Below are positions 12,187 through 24,800 of a stretch of DNA of 64,000 bases, piece by piece; the stretch's first letter is position 1, and each line of letters opens with the position of its first letter. Below the pieces are notes generated by a model. It saw only the letters and a list, made by a program, of their open reading frames with translations, was not told where the DNA came from and made no database searches. This DNA is from Ceriagrion tenellum (taxonomy: Eukaryota > Arthropoda > Insecta > Odonata > Coenagrionidae). Made by a program: the position numbers and the translations under genes. The DNA lies in contig OY720633.1 in assembly GCA_963169105.1 (NCBI GenBank), forward strand, positions 148,263,200-148,327,199, in the 5' to 3' direction.

Positions 12187-15100
12187 ATAATATTTTTAAA
12201 TAAACCATACCACAAAGTTACAATCGAAGTTGTATTATTTATGAATCAACATTGACGTGGCACCATCGCAGAAATCTGTTAACTCACCCGACTGCCTGTC
12301 TTTCTCACTAAATTTTATAAGTCTGAGAGACAATAAGAAAAATACTGCTCAAATTGATAGCCTGATATTGATATTCCAAATCTGCGTTTTTATATTTGAT
12401 GAAAATGAAATCGAGGCTGTATGTCGAAAATCCTAAGTGCAGGTTTAGGGATCATTTTACAGATAGTCAATGAGAAAAACTCATCACCAATTGAATTGTC
12501 AATATAATATTGAAATGTCAACATCTGGCTCGCCATTCGGCCAGTAATTTTCCTACTGCATCTTGGACTTGTAAAATAATGTGAGAAGGACTGGCATTTA
12601 GGTTAGCTAATGGAGAGAAAAGGTGATAGATGTTAATCCTTCGCCATGATGGCATTATCGTGATCTCAGCTTCGTGTTTGCAAAGTAACAGGGAGAAATG
12701 CGAGTGGTGGAGGGAGGAATAGGTATCGGTTCTACACAGATATGGTCAGAGTGTCCCTGCGAATAGAAGGGTTCAAACTGGTTGTGAAAATAATAATTTC
12801 AGTATATACAGTGAATCCGTGATCGTGTGTGTTTGAGTCAGTGAAGTAGCTCACAATGTGATCAAAAGAGTTGTATCACCACGTTACTTGAAAACTTAAC
12901 TACTCAATTTGATTTATTCAAGGAAATATACACCAATCTCGTTTGATCGAACGATATTCGAGCCAATTTATCCCTGTTCTTGTTTCTTATTCATGTAGTC
13001 AAAAACATAAAGAAATTTGCAAATAAATCGTTGACCATATTTAGTAAAGAACGAATTGTATACTTTTAGAAGGTCTTGTATCTTATTACCATCTATGCTG
13101 GCCATTGCCAGGTGACTTGGTAAACCATGACATATAAGCCACTTAAAATGGTTCACACTGTTGTCACCTGCGGTAGCTATATTATGACTAGATATGGAAT
13201 GTATACATCAAGGAGCGTTCTTTTTTACGAAGTGCGTTTATTCCCTTTTAATTTTTTAAGCGATCATATGGTTAATATTTTGATAATACATCGAACTACT
13301 GACGTAACAAGGATGAAGGTCGAAGGATGTTTTTAATCCTATCCTGAGCGACGAGCTATATTGGTACTTTTAATTGAAGAGTATAAATTTTAATACGAAT
13401 TATCCAACCAACCAGCGCTTTCAAAAGGTTTTAGTACCTACATACAATCCTCACCACCCACATTCCTGTATTTAGTTGTCTAGACGATACACGTAATGAG
13501 AATTATGTATCCAGGGTCGTCGTACTCCTTTTAGATTTTTCGTTTGGCAAACAACTGATCTCCACCTTATGAATTGTCTTCGAAATCCATTACTCGCATA
13601 GAGCCACGTTTAATTTTTATTTTACACTAAATAAATTCGCAGTCCTCATAGACCCCAGCAACTTTACAGTCCCTCAGATATCACACAAAAGGGGTCACAA
13701 CCTAGGGTAGCAGGAGCGTAGGTCGTGGAGGACGACGTCGGAGGCTTCCGCTCAGTTCTCGCCTGCCTCAGCTTTCCTTCAGAAAGGTCCTAAGCACTCT
13801 ACGTTATTTACTCACAGTGATCCACTTCAAATGTTTCAATACGTGGCAAACGTAATCGATCTTTTTTTTTGCACTCTGTGCTGCTCAAAAGCGGTTCAAA
13901 ATCCAGTGGAAAATTTTTATTTCTTGATTGCAATAATGTGTAAACTCAGTATGCAGTTATGTGTACTAAGTGTCATCTACAGTCACGCGCCGATCTCGCA
14001 ACGCTAAGCTTACACAATCAAATCCTTTCTCAAGACTTTGGGTCGTTTTATGTCCTACGATTAGGTGCGTGTAATTTGTGTGACAGCACAGTTGAAGCAC
14101 TGAAAAAAAACAAGTGTACTATGCGTGGTTTTTCCTGATTCGGGAAAATTAGAGGTTATTTTTCGGAGAATAAAAGTAAAATTATTGGCTCTCGGAGTAT
14201 CTGCCGCCAGTTATGGCATAATAGCCTTTCAATGTGTGAGTTTTGTTGAAATGCAGGTCCATTCTTGCTATTTCATGGGTGATTTGGTTCTGACTCTACG
14301 GTGCCGTTGAGCGTCTCGTCGCTTGGGAGGCTGGCATTTTCCATCGCATAATTATAAGCGAAAGGTAAATGGCGTTTGACTTGTTCTCCATTCAACCACT
14401 CGTCAAATCAATAGTTGCTCTAATACAGAAGCCCCACCAGTTATAGCCGAACCCTGTGTCTACATATAATGCGATTATAATTATCCAAAAGATTTATAGT
14501 TGGGGGTGAGGGGATTTATCTGTTACTTTTAGAGTCTAATGGAAATGATAACGCTTTATATAATTAACCTTAGTCGCTGTTAAGCGGTCACAGATTCAGT
14601 ATAATTGAATAAAAAAATAATGCTATAAAAGTATTTGAAGGGGAAAACGACTTGCAATTCTTTGATAGAATTTTGTGTTGCCTTTTGATTAGAGGAAATT
14701 TATCAAACGATATCTCTTAAATTTCTGAGTCTCCTTTTGCTGGTTACAAATATAGGTCGGTCTCTTAAGGGCTATAACTTGGGAATTACTAGTCTTTTTT
14801 GCTCAAAGTGGTAATTTTATCAACGACCCTTATTATGAGTCAAAAACTGTCCTCAGACTGAATCTCGGAAACGGTATTCTCCATGAGATACGATTTTCCA
14901 GTACTCCTGTATTGGATTCGTAGCTCAAATGCTATTAGATACATATAGAAAAACTTCAAATGTGTATGCATAAAAAATAAAATTATTTTCGCATTGATAA
15001 TGCAATATTAAGACACCTCATCAAAGTTTTCATCACTTTTTCGAATCACTTATTGATGAGTACCTTTGAACAATTTAAACGTCAAGCCACATTAAAGCGT

Positions 15101-16337
15101 CATTCAAAATGGTGAAGTGTATATAAATTTGTTAGAGTTTTGTTGAATTAAATTATATATGAACGAATACTCGAGTAAGAATTTTTAGTTAGTGTTTTTA
15201 TATTGATCTTCCTGAAGTGGCTGCATGTTTATGTCAGAGACCCACCAGTCTCATTGGTAGAGATAAAATCATTATATTAGGTCACCAGGGTTGAAATTCG
15301 CCAAGAAAAAATCACTTGACTTAACCGGGATTCGAACCCAAATTTTGAGGGGGGTTGTTTATGTAATGATTGGAAAAAAATTATATTAGGTGTTTACATC
15401 GTTTCATGGTTTGCAATTAGCATTTTTGTTCATAAAATTTGAGTTTCAATGAATATAAGTGTTGTGTTACGTGAATATTTACAGTAAGGTGAGCATATTA
15501 TGGAATACCCCACAGCTTTGATTGTATTTACAAAAACATTTTTGTATTGATATATTTGGATCATTATTGTTCGTCTTTTTTATTTACTGTTGCTCTTTCT
15601 TATTAAGGGAATTAGAACGTGTATTTTTAATAATGAGAAAAAGCAAAATCACTTAAATAATAAAATATATCTTGAGCTCATTGCGTACATCTGGACCACA
15701 TCCAGCTAATTTTATAATCATCTGGGCTCCACATACAATAATTGCTTCTGCTGCTGGAATTCCAGATCAGAGTCAAAGGTTTTAAAAGGATTTTCCCTTG
15801 CTTTCTCTCTCTTTGCCATCAGCCCGCAGCACTCTATCCCCACATCATTCAATCCATATGCCTGGTTTATTTTCCCTTTACACCGTCCGTTCCCCAATCC
15901 TTCTGGCAGCACCCACCCCCTCCCCAATTATATTCACACACGCAGTTTTCCGCTCTCCAAAGGCTACCGCTCTCTAAACCCCGCATTCAACATTTAATTC
16001 ATTGGAAACCCTCTTTTTTGCGCAGTTAAAAGTATCTTACATTGGAATTGAAACCAGTCAACATATTGGACCGTGAGAGAAGACAGTAAAGGAGAGGAAA
16101 GCAGTAAAGTCGTTCTTGAAGAAAGGAATCGGTTGACAAGTGGTTAACTGTAAAGGAATCATAAGTCCAAGGGTCAGATTTTATTAATTGTCGAGCCTAA
16201 AAAAGTCATTCCCGATGAATGGTGGGTTAATATTTCAAAAACAATTGCCAATGCCTACTTTGTAACTCTCGTTTAAACGTAATTTGCCTCACGCTCGAAT
16301 CCTCGGATTTGACCGCCAAGTGCCTCTCAAAGGGGCC
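12187..16337. other. No gene seen
   Basis: Ordinary AT-rich sequence apart from the SINE-like piece near 15.3 kb. A GC-richer patch at 13,690-13,760 and a pyrimidine-rich run at 15,780-15,990 hold only unconvincing open frames. Confidence 0.5.
15225..15345. repeat. SINE-like fragment with pol III box motifs
   Basis: On the minus strand 15328-15338 reads GGTTCGAATCC, a perfect B-box match. On the plus strand tctcattggtagag (15249-15262) resembles a tRNA A box, followed by gggttgaaattcg (15288-15300), a degenerate B box. The two signals point in opposite directions, so this may be a rearranged or chance tRNA-related sequence rather than one element. Confidence 0.3.
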
Positions 16338-16457
16338 TTCATTTCTGTTTGAATCCTGACTTTCGTTGCAACGGAATCCTGGAATTGCCATTCTCGATTC
16401 ATTTCTGTTTGAATCCTGACTCTAGTTGCAACGGGATCCTAGGATTGCTATTCATAC
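16338..16457. repeat. Tandem duplication, two 60-bp units
   Basis: Units 16338-16397 and 16398-16457 share ttcatttctgtttgaatcct, then a gttgcaacgg core and an attgc-attc end. They differ at only a few positions in the first 55 bases. The period is exactly 60 bases. No coding or binding function is evident. Confidence 0.8.
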
Positions 16458-16485
16458 GACAATAAAACGAATGATATCAGAGAGC

Positions 16486-16533
16486 GCGACGGTAGGCTCA
16501 CTGAGCTCACTAAGCGACGGGAGGCTCACTGAG
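16486..16533. repeat. Short direct repeat, period 28
   Basis: The 20-mer gcgacggtaggctcactgag at 16486-16505 recurs at 16514-16533 with one change (t to g). It starts about 30 bases after the 60-bp tandem duplication, so local slippage or unequal exchange seems to have acted here more than once. Confidence 0.7.
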
Positions 16534-16539
16534 TTGAGT

Positions 16540-19303
16540 GTGAGAGTCTCGTCTCTCCCGACACGATTCAAGAGGACTAAGAAGAGCTTTATCTGTAAAT
16601 CGTATGGTTTCATTTGCATCGTTTTTACTCTGCAATCTACATTCATCTACTTCATCGCAGAACCTATTTTCCATTGCCATTGGTAAGGCATTGTTTTACT
16701 GCCTTCTTTTGAGGCTAAGAGTAATGTCTTTGATGTAGAACTTGACTTTTTATAGAACGCATATGGTAATACATGGTTCCCTTGAAAATTAGGCAAAATG
16801 GTAAAGAGGGTAAAATTTTATGTAATTATAATTATTTTGATTACAAATTTCGTATTCTATTTCCTTCTCCAAGGTAAGGAATACGTGTATCTATAAGTAC
16901 GTAGTAATTCTTCAGCTGACCGTATCTAATAATTTAAACAATTCATTGGCTTAACTCGTCATCTGTACGCATATCTGCGTTGTATTATTGCATCATCAGT
17001 ATCGCTATTCCGAGCACTTAACCTAGAAAAAATTCTTTGGCGTATTACACACTGCTATTTACCGTCCAGGTGATTTTTTTTTGAGAGGAATAATTTTCCA
17101 AAGGAAGAATAAAGATTTTTAGCAATTCATTGATACCTCTTTCTCTAAAGGTTTTTGTTTTTAGATGGTGCTCTTTAAATTCGTTTTATCAGCAATGTCT
17201 GTGATTTACGGAACGCGTACCAAGTAAGAGACCAATCACCTCCTCTCAAGCCCAGACAGCGCACATAAATAATATGACCTCACATTGGGCATGGCCCATT
17301 TCCGAGCGCTTCGATTCGCAAGTGTGTGCCGCCGCTCCAGTTAGTGATAATTCCAAGGCAGGGCTCTCAAGGCGAAAAAGAGCGAGAGTGAAGAGCTAAT
17401 GGAGGGTGAGGGGGGACGGACAGAGGGACACGGGGGGACTGTAATTGAGGCATATACTGCTGTACTTCCTCGGCGTTACAGACGAGTGACATCAGCCAAT
17501 CGCTGGCTTCTCGTGGCGAATTTGAAATTTTCCAATGCTCGGTAAGCATGTCTTTCGTCGTAGCGTGTTGTAAGCGTTATGTAATAATTCGGGTAAAAAT
17601 TACTATTGTCCGATGAAGTTTCGTTGAGTCCGAGGGAATCAATTTCTGTGAGTTCATTGCTAACTGGTTTTCAATACGTGTGTTGTAATCTAGTGAACTA
17701 AAACGTGTTATATTTCTTCCACTTCTCCGCTAACCATTTGTATGCATTACGATATTTTATTACGATATTTATGCATTACGATAACTGGGATATCGTAATA
17801 CTTACTTGCCGTAGATAAGGTGAATTTGTAGAATTAATGTTTGATTTGAAATATTGTTGATGCATAATTTACTTACGGTGATAAATGGACTAAATAATTA
17901 AAGAGTAATCAAGTAAAAACGGTGTAATTTTTTGAAGAAATTTATCGTGCGAGACCTGCTATTAAAATGGCTCGATGATTAAGTATGCATTAATTTATAC
18001 CCATTATCATAGTAATGCATTAGTTATGAGACAGAGTAAAAGTGAGTATGTAGATATTAGAGTGGTATAATTCATAAGCTGGTTGATGATAATGTTTTCA
18101 TGGAGATAAAATTCTACTCCGAATCATTCATAATTTCATCGATTTGCTCCATAATGCTAATTTCAGTGATTGAGATTTGTATTTGATATTCTTTAAAATA
18201 TTTATAAATGATAAGTGGCTAAAATAAATATTTTAAGTACTGTTGTTAATTTTTATTCCTAGATTAACAACTATCACCACGGAAATTGATACTATAACTA
18301 AAATAATTTCATGTATTAGAGAGTCAGAGATTGATTTTGATAAAATAAGAAGTAAAATTCAAGTAAAGTAAATCTTTAAAAGGATGTATAACGGATCTTT
18401 CTGATATTCAGGAAATCAAAAGGCGAGTTTGATTGTCTGATGTCGCGATAGACACGCTAAGAAGTGCGTCAGTGCTTTCCTGAACTATAGTCGTCACTCA
18501 CCCCTCTGTTCTCTCTTGCCCTCGGTACTGCAGTGCAGCACACTGCAATGAAACATTCTTCGCCTCTAGCTAACTCGGGAGGCGCTGAGGGAAATTGTCT
18601 ATCGCCCACCAGGTGCCACATTCTTTGAGCACACGGATGAGCATTCAATGGACCACAGTCCTCGAGAGACCGAGAAAAATAAGAACGCGGTCTAAGAGCT
18701 GCACATTCGTCTTTGACTGTAAAAATAAATATACAGGCCACTAATTAGTAAATTTTGCTAATGTCACAGTGGAGAACATTTATATTTTAAGGCTTTGTGA
18801 GACATTTTTATAGCCAAGAAGTGACCGAGAAACGATATACTTTACGAGAAATACTATTAGATTTGCCTTGTTATATTAAAAATAAAGCAGTGGAATTCGT
18901 GTATCATATGCTCTTAGAAATTCCTTCCATTTCTCTGCCACTCCCATTATGCAAGGATTTTGCACCTTCAGATTGAAGATAAGTATCTTAAAAATATATG
19001 CCATTACGAACATTGTGCTTTCTTCTATTCTTTTTTCCTGTGGCTTTTTCCTATGTTCAGACATGATATTTATTTCCTATTCTCATTCCTTTCTGCCCAC
19101 ATTTTCTATTTTCTCCATCATATCTTTAGCTATATAATCTAGCTTACTTCACCTTGATCATTCTTTTGGAATCCTACCCTCAACCTTCCGGTCAATAATC
19201 GAAATAGTTTTTGCTGTAAGGCGCTCTAACCTTATCAAATGCTTCAAACACCCTGAACGACTATTTGAACCATCGTTGAAGAGTTTATTACATAAATAAT
19301 TTC
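16540..19303. other. No gene established; CpG-richer patch at 17.2-17.56 kb
   Basis: The patch 17,220-17,560 is GC- and CpG-richer than its flanks and ends in a good donor-like site, ctcg|gtaagc at 17541/17542. This would suit a promoter with a first exon, but no TATA box, clear initiator or coding frame supports it. Around 18,470-18,740 another GC-richer patch has a 90-codon minus-strand open frame without recognisable features. The remainder is AT-rich. Confidence 0.35.
17742..17799. repeat. Clustered attacgata repeats with hairpin
   Basis: The motif attacgata occurs three times (starting near 17746, 17759 and 17775), twice preceded by atgc, and once inverted as tatcgtaat at 17791-17799. 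The last two copies form a 9-bp stem with a 7-base loop. Confidence 0.6.
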
Positions 19304-19564
19304 CTAGATTATGCTATTCCTAATCCTGTCCTTCCTTGTCTTATCCATATACCATCTTAGCATTCTCAAATATGTCACGTCTAGTTTCTTCTCTGTTATT
19401 TTCTTCTCCGACCAAGTCTCCCTGCCATAGATCAAGGCTGGTCCTACCGCTGTTTTAAAATATTCCATCCTTTACTTTATTCATCTGTCACACACAAAAC
19501 CTGGCACTCTTTCCCATAATATCCATCCCACTTGAATTATTGAGTTCAACCCCTTTCTCAACAT
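19304..19564 (-). pseudogene. LINE ORF2 C-terminal fragment (RTE/CR1-like), broken
   Basis: The minus-strand frame from 19468 to 19304 reads MEYFKTAVGPALIYGRETWS and continues with TEKKLDV, YLRMLRW and KDRIRN before a stop at 19304-19306. This is the well-known block that follows the polymerase domain in many insect LINE ORF2 proteins (KTAVRPAxLYGxExW...RMLRWMxGxTRxDRIRN). Upstream in the same frame, back to 19564, IIQVGWILWERVPGFVCDR matches the preceding conserved segment, but two in-frame stops separate the parts. No polymerase or endonuclease portion was found nearby. It is an old, truncated, non-functional insertion. Confidence 0.85.
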
Positions 19565-21769
19565 TATTTTTTGTGTCATAGGGGCCAAAGTATTAGCCCT
19601 CCCTCACTCTCCATGACCTTTCACCCTCTGCTCTATCGTCTCCACTAAACAACAGGAATTATGTGTCATAATAATGCCATCCAAAGTGTTAATCTTCCTT
19701 TATTTTCCCTGAAAATGGAACCACATGGCTTTTATATTAAAAGATCACTGTGGACGATTACGAAATATAAGCATTTGATTCAATTTCTAATGACAATTTT
19801 GAACATCATGTGTGAATAAGAGACAGTCGTTCTAATGATGCTCAGAAATGTTTGCTATATTGCCCCTAGATACTTACTTTATTCATCTCAGTGTTCGTCG
19901 GCCCAGTGATAACCCTCAGTATGCATCGCCCATATATAAACATTCTGAATTCTTCACTTTTCGTTGCCTGGCAATCTCATCACAGCGCCAACAGGAGTGC
20001 ATTCATCTAGTGGTAATCTATGGAATGGGAAGGATTTACTAGATTGGAGATAAGATTGAAAGGCATGCGTAATTCAAACATACAATCTTTCTGGCACAAA
20101 TGATTGGTCGGAGAGCGGAAAGGAATGAGTGACAGACAGACAGTGCATTTGTGCCATTGCAAAACGGACTGTTCATTCTGACTTCTTTCCGCACATCCTT
20201 CTTCTACGTCTCCATTTTTAAATCTCTAAATGTCGAAATAAAACGAATGCGCTCTAAATTCGAATTTCTCGAAATAGCTTTTAAAGGGATAGAATGGTAA
20301 TTTTAGTTTTTGATTGAACGTATGCAGGGGATATTAGTTGAGTCTATAAATCATCAGTGAATTAAAACTGAGGAATATTGCTATTATTAATAATCAGGCA
20401 GTGAATAGAGAGCATCAGTTTTATAAGAGGAATCAGAGCATTATGTGCCACATGAAGATTTTATGATCAAAAGACGTAGAATTTTATGACTCGTAAATAA
20501 TTTTATTTTGATATTTTGAAATTATTTCCATTTACGAGTACTTTTTCCGGAAGTTCTTTTTCTGGAAAGTAAGCAATACTTTGAACAAAATTCTGGTATT
20601 GAGAAACATTTTTTATGCATAAAATGCACCTAGGAAAGTGATCTAACATAATTATTAATGCTACTTATGCTCAAGGTTTCTATTGCTCACATTTTAACTT
20701 AAAATGAACGTCTCTCTTCTTTTCTTTTTATTCTCTCTCATCATCATCTCCTGTCTTGAATGATCTCCACCTGACCCCCGAAGTTTCCTCAGAGACCAGA
20801 ATTCCATTACTGCAAAGAGGCTCATTCGGACTCTAAGCAATAAATCTCTCTCTTCCCTTGTTCTGCTTCTCCTATCGGGTCATTCCAGGACCAAATTGTA
20901 CCTTGTTATGAGAAATATTGAGAGCAAAATCAGAGGGTAGAAGGAATTATTAAGGTATGATTGCGAAAAGATTGCTTCGTGGGTCAAAAGCATCCTCAAA
21001 AATGGGTCCCTTTGTAGCAAGCCAACATAAAACTAAGTTAAAAGAAAGAAAATGTTTTTCAGCTGCAAGTGATATGAAAGCAAATGAGCGCATGGAAGCG
21101 ATATGTGAAGAAGGTCATAGAGTATAAGGCAGGGGAAAATGAATCGGATTTAAAAAATGAATCATTGGAGTGGTTGGGTGTAGGGGATATATAGGAAGAG
21201 GGATGGGGGAGAGATGCAAGAGGTTCAACGACGGAAACTTAGCGATTTTTTTTATTTCTCTTTCATTACAAAAAATATATATGAACGCGTCTATTCTTGA
21301 AAATAAAAAACATAGCATTGTAGGTTCATCGCATCTTCTAATGCCATTAAAATGAGCACTTTTTATTTATTGGTATTTTCAGCGTATTTGGATATTGTTC
21401 ATATTTCTGTATGGTATCATATTATCAATTTTAATACGATGAAAAATTATTTCTTGCAAGATAATTGTTCCATTTATCCATGCACACCATATTACAGAGA
21501 GATTTTCGAGGACTTTACCCATACAAAATGGTGTCAAAGAAGGAATTCAGAAGACATGAATGTAGCGAGTCGTTATAGGATCTATGTATATGGAAGTAAA
21601 AAACTATTGACATGAGCCAGCAAACCCTGAAATAACATATTGTGCTCTGTTGAGCGGATTTTGGTGATTCAATGACGTCAATCCTCATTTAGTCAATGTC
21701 CTTGTCTCGGAACGGAATGTTAGTCCCGTGATTAAAGTTTCTGAGGCGTGCAATTGGGTTCAAAGTAGA
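19565..21769. other. No gene seen
   Basis: AT-rich sequence with pyrimidine-rich runs near 19,600 and 20,710-20,880. No further LINE-like reading frame was recognised upstream of the fragment at 19.3-19.6 kb. A 15-base stretch of gaca-type repeats lies near 20,130. Confidence 0.5.
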
Positions 21770-21866
21770 CCTATGCGCCGCCGCGCTGCGCCGCCGCCGC
21801 CGATGGATTATGTACGGCGCACCGCCGGTCTTTCGTGTCGGCAGCGCGGCGCGGCGCCGTCATAGG
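21770..21866. repeat. Very GC-rich inverted repeat
   Basis: A block of about 97 bp, made largely of gcc/cgc units, sits abruptly in AT-rich DNA. Its ends are inverted: cctatg at 21770-21775 and catagg at 21861-21866, with the inner parts (gccgccgcgctgcgcc against ggcagcgcggcgcggcgcc) also largely complementary. It could fold into a very stable hairpin. It may be the terminal part of a DNA transposon or a short fold-back element. No coding frame is evident. Confidence 0.55.
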
Positions 21867-24800
21867 TGGTCATGTACCGACCATTGCCCCAGATACGTCG
21901 GAACTCTACTTATATTCACTTATTACTGCGGACTCCTCATAATAACGTAAAACTTAATAATTAATGAAAAAATAGAGCAGCTCTTTTTCCCATATTTGAT
22001 GTGCTGTTGAAATTAGTCTCTCAATTAAATCTGTTCGATAGGAATTAACAAATTTACCATTTTGTTTTGACCCAGCAACCACATGTCCACGCTTCCTCGG
22101 TATGGATTTTACTCTGCTCAAGCCTTTAGTGCCCAATGAGTGCGTTATCCTCAGTTTCCCGCTTGATGCCGTGCTAATCAACATTGTGAAATAGGAGATT
22201 CGAATAATGATATAACAGGCCGCATAATCGAACAAGGTGACGGGTATCCTTAATGCTCCATTTATTTACACTATGCGTATTAAGGACGTGAGATACCCAG
22301 ATTTCCCTTCCTCACTCACTTACCTAAGAAACTTCTCGTTAGTCTTTCGGTCTATTGCGCTTTTTCTGTTCTTCCTCCATAGTTATATCTCAGAGACTTC
22401 TATTTCCTCCTTTTTCCCTCCCAAGGTTCCATGTCTTCCGCCTGTCAATGCAATGTAAATAGGTCTGTCAATGGGAGTTTAGCCATTTTGTTTTAATACA
22501 TGCTGTGGAGGCTCGAATATTAGCTACATTCAATATAAAAACACTAGTCGTGTATTTACACAATAACCCTTTTGCACTTTGATCGCAGGTAAACGAAGCT
22601 CAAGGAAGTAAATCAACAATGCAATCATAGTGTATATAGGAGCATGGTGAGTGCATTCGCCACTTCGCAATGAGAATGGAGAAGGAATCGGCGTCATGAA
22701 ATTGCATACGAGGTTTTTATTTCCTTTGGCATAGATGTTTATCTTCCATGGGTAATCTTCCATGACATACCATATACATGATGCAAATAGTGTCTGAATT
22801 GATTCCGATTCTTCACGTAAACAAGCACTAAAATAACATGAAGAGAAACCTGAATCACCTACATTTGGATAACTTTAAACCCTAGTTAACGCATAGGTAT
22901 AGTTTTGTATCGCTTTGCCGTTACATTACTTTTCATCTTATACCTATATCAATTCTAAAAAACATGAAATGGGAAAGCTATGTGTCTCTGGAAAGGCTGT
23001 AATGAATGGTTAAGCTAGGGGGATCCAAGTGGTGGCATGAATATTCTATTCTCCTGTGGAGAGGAAACAAGAAAAATATGTCCTCTTTCTTTTACCGCTC
23101 TTAAACTTTAAGTCTTTCGGTATTTACTCAAAGATGTACATCAATTCACGTAACAAATTATATGAAACGTAGTTTTGCATTTTTTTTATATTTCGATTAA
23201 TAACAGCAGCCTGTTCTTCGGAATTTTTTACTGTAGCGTCCCCTCCTCACTATTTTCCCCCTCTCCCCCGACTGGGATTTCCCGGCTTCAGTTTGGCGGG
23301 TCAGTCTTAATGGGTAATAAAAGGGGAGCCTTATGAATTTTCTTCTGTGGTTGAAGCAAGTGCTAAAGTACAGGTAATAGATCTTTATTAAAAAAATAAT
23401 AAGCGTGGTTGGAGAGACGGTTTCAAAATAAACGTCTCTTCGGCAATCTGAGAGGGAGAAAAGTTGTCCCGATGCAAAGAAACTGTGAGTACGATTTTAT
23501 TTTGAACGATTGGAGGGGTGGAGGTCTCTTTTGAAGCACAAATGCTTAATCTACCGGTCCCCTCCATAGTGAAAATCGACTAATACATCCTACCTGTCGC
23601 TATACGGCATTGTTATGGTATTATTTGACGGCTGAGGTGTTAGCAGTTTCATTATTTGCTGCATTTTGTGCGAAATCTTACCATAACTTTGGAGAATATT
23701 TTTCGCTGTATTTCATCTTTGTATTTAAATAATTTATGACAAAATACGATAAAATTAAAAGACACAAAGAAATAGATGACAGATAAACTATAACACAGCA
23801 AAGGGATGCCTGAAATACAGCAATTCTGAATTAATTTAAGGTCCCAACATGCGGTAGCTGGCATGCAAGGTGTTGGAATAATGTTGGGAACATTTTATTA
23901 GCTGGTCGAATTTTCACTTTCAAGAACAATTTTCCTTTGAGACAAATTTTTAAATAACCCTCATGGTGCAGTCATGCCCACGCCATTGTGGGTATGTGCA
24001 AACGGGCATATTTTGCCGCAGTAGAAAAATTGCCCAAGCATATAAAAACAATTCACTGATAAAGGGTATATTTAGCAATTCGCCAGGAGAATAATTGCGT
24101 TTCTGTACTAAAGTAGCTCGTATCGGGTTAATGCCCGACGTTTTGAGATACAGAATTCAAATGTCCTCAATTCCTCTAGACTTAAAAATATTGCTAGTCT
24201 TCTTAAGAGAGACGTCGAAGTAATTTGTGGCAAGTGCATTTAACATTGACATCACTTTTAAACTAGACCCAACTGAAAACTAGAAAACTCTTGTTCAGAG
24301 ATTACTTTCTCTATGCTGTCACCTGAGTTTCTGGGTAATGATTCTGCCTTGATAGATATTTGTGAAGGTGTCATTTTCCAGTTGTAGGAATGACGTGACT
24401 CTAAGAAGGATTGAAATTAATATATCACAGAGAATTTCAATAATTATAGTGTAGGAGTTGCGTCAATGAATAGTACGGAGATTTTTCTCACCCCGGAATT
24501 TTTATCATCTTTTGTTATATTTTGTAAATTAATGTTCAATTATCTTATTGATTGCTATAATTTTAATATCTCCTCGTACTTGCCGACGGCTTCTAAGGCT
24601 TTCTTCACTGTTTCGATAATACAGTTAAATAATTGGAATTTATTTCCCTTCTTCGATTTAATGAACAGTCTTGGAGGGTGTCTTTTCTCAGAAACTCCAA
24701 CAAAAACTCTCTTTTGAGAAGCCAACAGTTTTCTCACCGTGAATCCTTTTGCCTATATTTCTTAATGTGTTGTACGTGAACTAATTCTACGTTCCACGAG

